From contig JAUWOM010000065.1 in the NCBI GenBank assembly GCA_030612085.1, positions 1 through 6,223 on the forward strand: 6,223 nt of DNA, read 5' to 3'. Within the stretch, counting starts at the first letter, position 1. The number at the start of each line of letters is the position of its first letter. The stretch is from Actinomycetes bacterium (lineage in GTDB: Bacteria; Actinomycetota; Humimicrobiia; JAHJRV01). The translations under genes were made by a program, and so were the position numbers. The notes under the pieces were generated by a model that saw nothing but the letters and a program-made list of their open reading frames with translations, was not told the origin of the DNA and did no database searches. Shown piece after piece: positions 5,658 through 6,223 of this stretch.

Positions 5658-6223
5658 ATGGAAGATATAAAAAAAGAAATTAAAAATAAAATAAATTTTA
5701 AAAAAATATTATTTAGAATTATTCAGTTCGTTTTAGGATTTCTGATACTAATAATTCTTTTTAAATTTTCTGGTGTTACATTCCAGGACATAACTAAATC
5801 TTTTTCAAATATTTATCTCAAGAGTCTTTTAATTTCTTTTTCAATATCTGCTGTAAGTGTCTTTGTAAGAGCTATTCGTTGGAAATTGTTAATTGGACCT
5901 CAAAGTCCCATTATTTTTAATTTATTTCTTTTTACTTGGGCTCGAGCTGTTCTTGAGGAGACTGTTCCAGCAAGGTTGGGAGCACTATCTCACATTTATT
6001 TCTTAAACAGGAGATTTAAATTTCCAATAGAGATTGGATTATCAACAATGATTGTTGCGATGTTTTTTGATTTTATAACGATTACACCTCTTATTATTTT
6101 GTCGCTACTGTTAGTTGGAACTAATATTCCATTTCTACCAGTAAATATAGTGCTTATTGTAGTAGTTATTACTATTATTTTAATAATCATTCTTTTAAAT
6201 TTAACAAGAATAATAAATTTAGG
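5658..6223 (+). CDS. Second flippase-like membrane protein, LPG_synthase_TM family (3'-partial)
   Basis: The frame is open from ATG 5658 to the window end: 188 residues of a protein probably near 320-350. An in-frame TAA two codons upstream (5652-5654) makes this the first possible start. The N-terminus is basic (MEDIKKEIKNKINFKK), followed by hydrophobic segments near 17-36, 54-72, 128-155 and 158-180. Family motifs are VRAIRWKLLIGP (70-81), matching the R-W-x-x-L-L element, then ARAVLEETVPARLGALSHIY (95-114), corresponding to the N/E-x-x-(L/V)P-x-R-x-G-E/A motif. This is the same superfamily as the minus-strand neighbour but a different branch: PARLGALSH here against PIGFLGGDFVR there, so it is not a recent duplicate. 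The likely role is lipid or lipid-linked sugar translocation in the cytoplasmic membrane (inference). There is no ribosome-binding site; the TATA-like box at 5621-5630 suggests a near-leaderless transcript. Confidence 0.85.
   Translation, partial: MEDIKKEIKNKINFKKILFRIIQFVLGFLILIILFKFSGVTFQDITKSFSNIYLKSLLISFSISAVSVFVRAIRWKLLIGPQSPIIFNLFLFTWARAVLEETVPARLGALSHIYFLNRRFKFPIEIGLSTMIVAMFFDFITITPLIILSLLLVGTNIPFLPVNIVLIVVVITIILIIILLNLTRIINL

Noticed and set aside
5996..6190. 64-codon minus-strand frame
   Set aside because: Antisense to the second flippase-like gene, whose motifs are clear; the Ile/Thr-rich translation mirrors the hydrophobic codons opposite.

Overview
The window is strongly AT-rich (roughly 30% G+C by eye). 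It holds part of a surface-polysaccharide or glycolipid assembly locus. Arginine is coded mostly by AGA, and stops are TAA, TGA and TAG, so the standard code applies. Only one gene has a clear Shine-Dalgarno sequence. TATA-like boxes sit about 25-35 nt upstream of the two divergent membrane-protein genes, and plain T-runs follow several genes. Together with the protein families, this fits an AT-rich archaeon best. An AT-rich bacterium cannot be excluded from the sequence alone.

Layout. Positions 2-592 (+) carry the C-terminal two thirds of an extended SDR nucleotide-sugar epimerase/dehydratase or reductase, cut by the window edge. It converges on a minus-strand block, and the gap holds a long, unusually G+C-rich stem-loop (625-678). 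The block, in transcription order, is a hexapeptide-repeat acyltransferase (3995-3306), a polysaccharide pyruvyl transferase family protein (3265-2057) and an iron-sulfur/FrhB-type flavoprotein (2035-680). Spacings of 40 and 21 nt suggest one operon. After a 189-bp gap with T-run terminators and a small G+C-rich patch, a polytopic LPG-synthase-TM/AglR-type flippase-like protein (5210-4185) is also on the minus strand. A 447-bp gene-free, very AT-rich divergent promoter region follows. At the right edge is the start of a second, divergently transcribed and distinct member of the same membrane family (from 5658, +), cut by the window end.

How the genes may work together (inference). The SDR enzyme would make or modify a nucleotide sugar. 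The acyltransferase and the pyruvyl-transferase/FrhB pair would decorate the glycan or its lipid-linked precursor. The two membrane proteins would move lipid-linked intermediates or otherwise act on polyprenyl/lipid carriers. The most interesting unit is the pyruvyl transferase next to the Fe-S flavoprotein: a transferase using an enolpyruvyl donor beside a probable low-potential reductase suggests a reductive sugar modification. There is no CRISPR array, mobile element, tRNA or rRNA that I can see.
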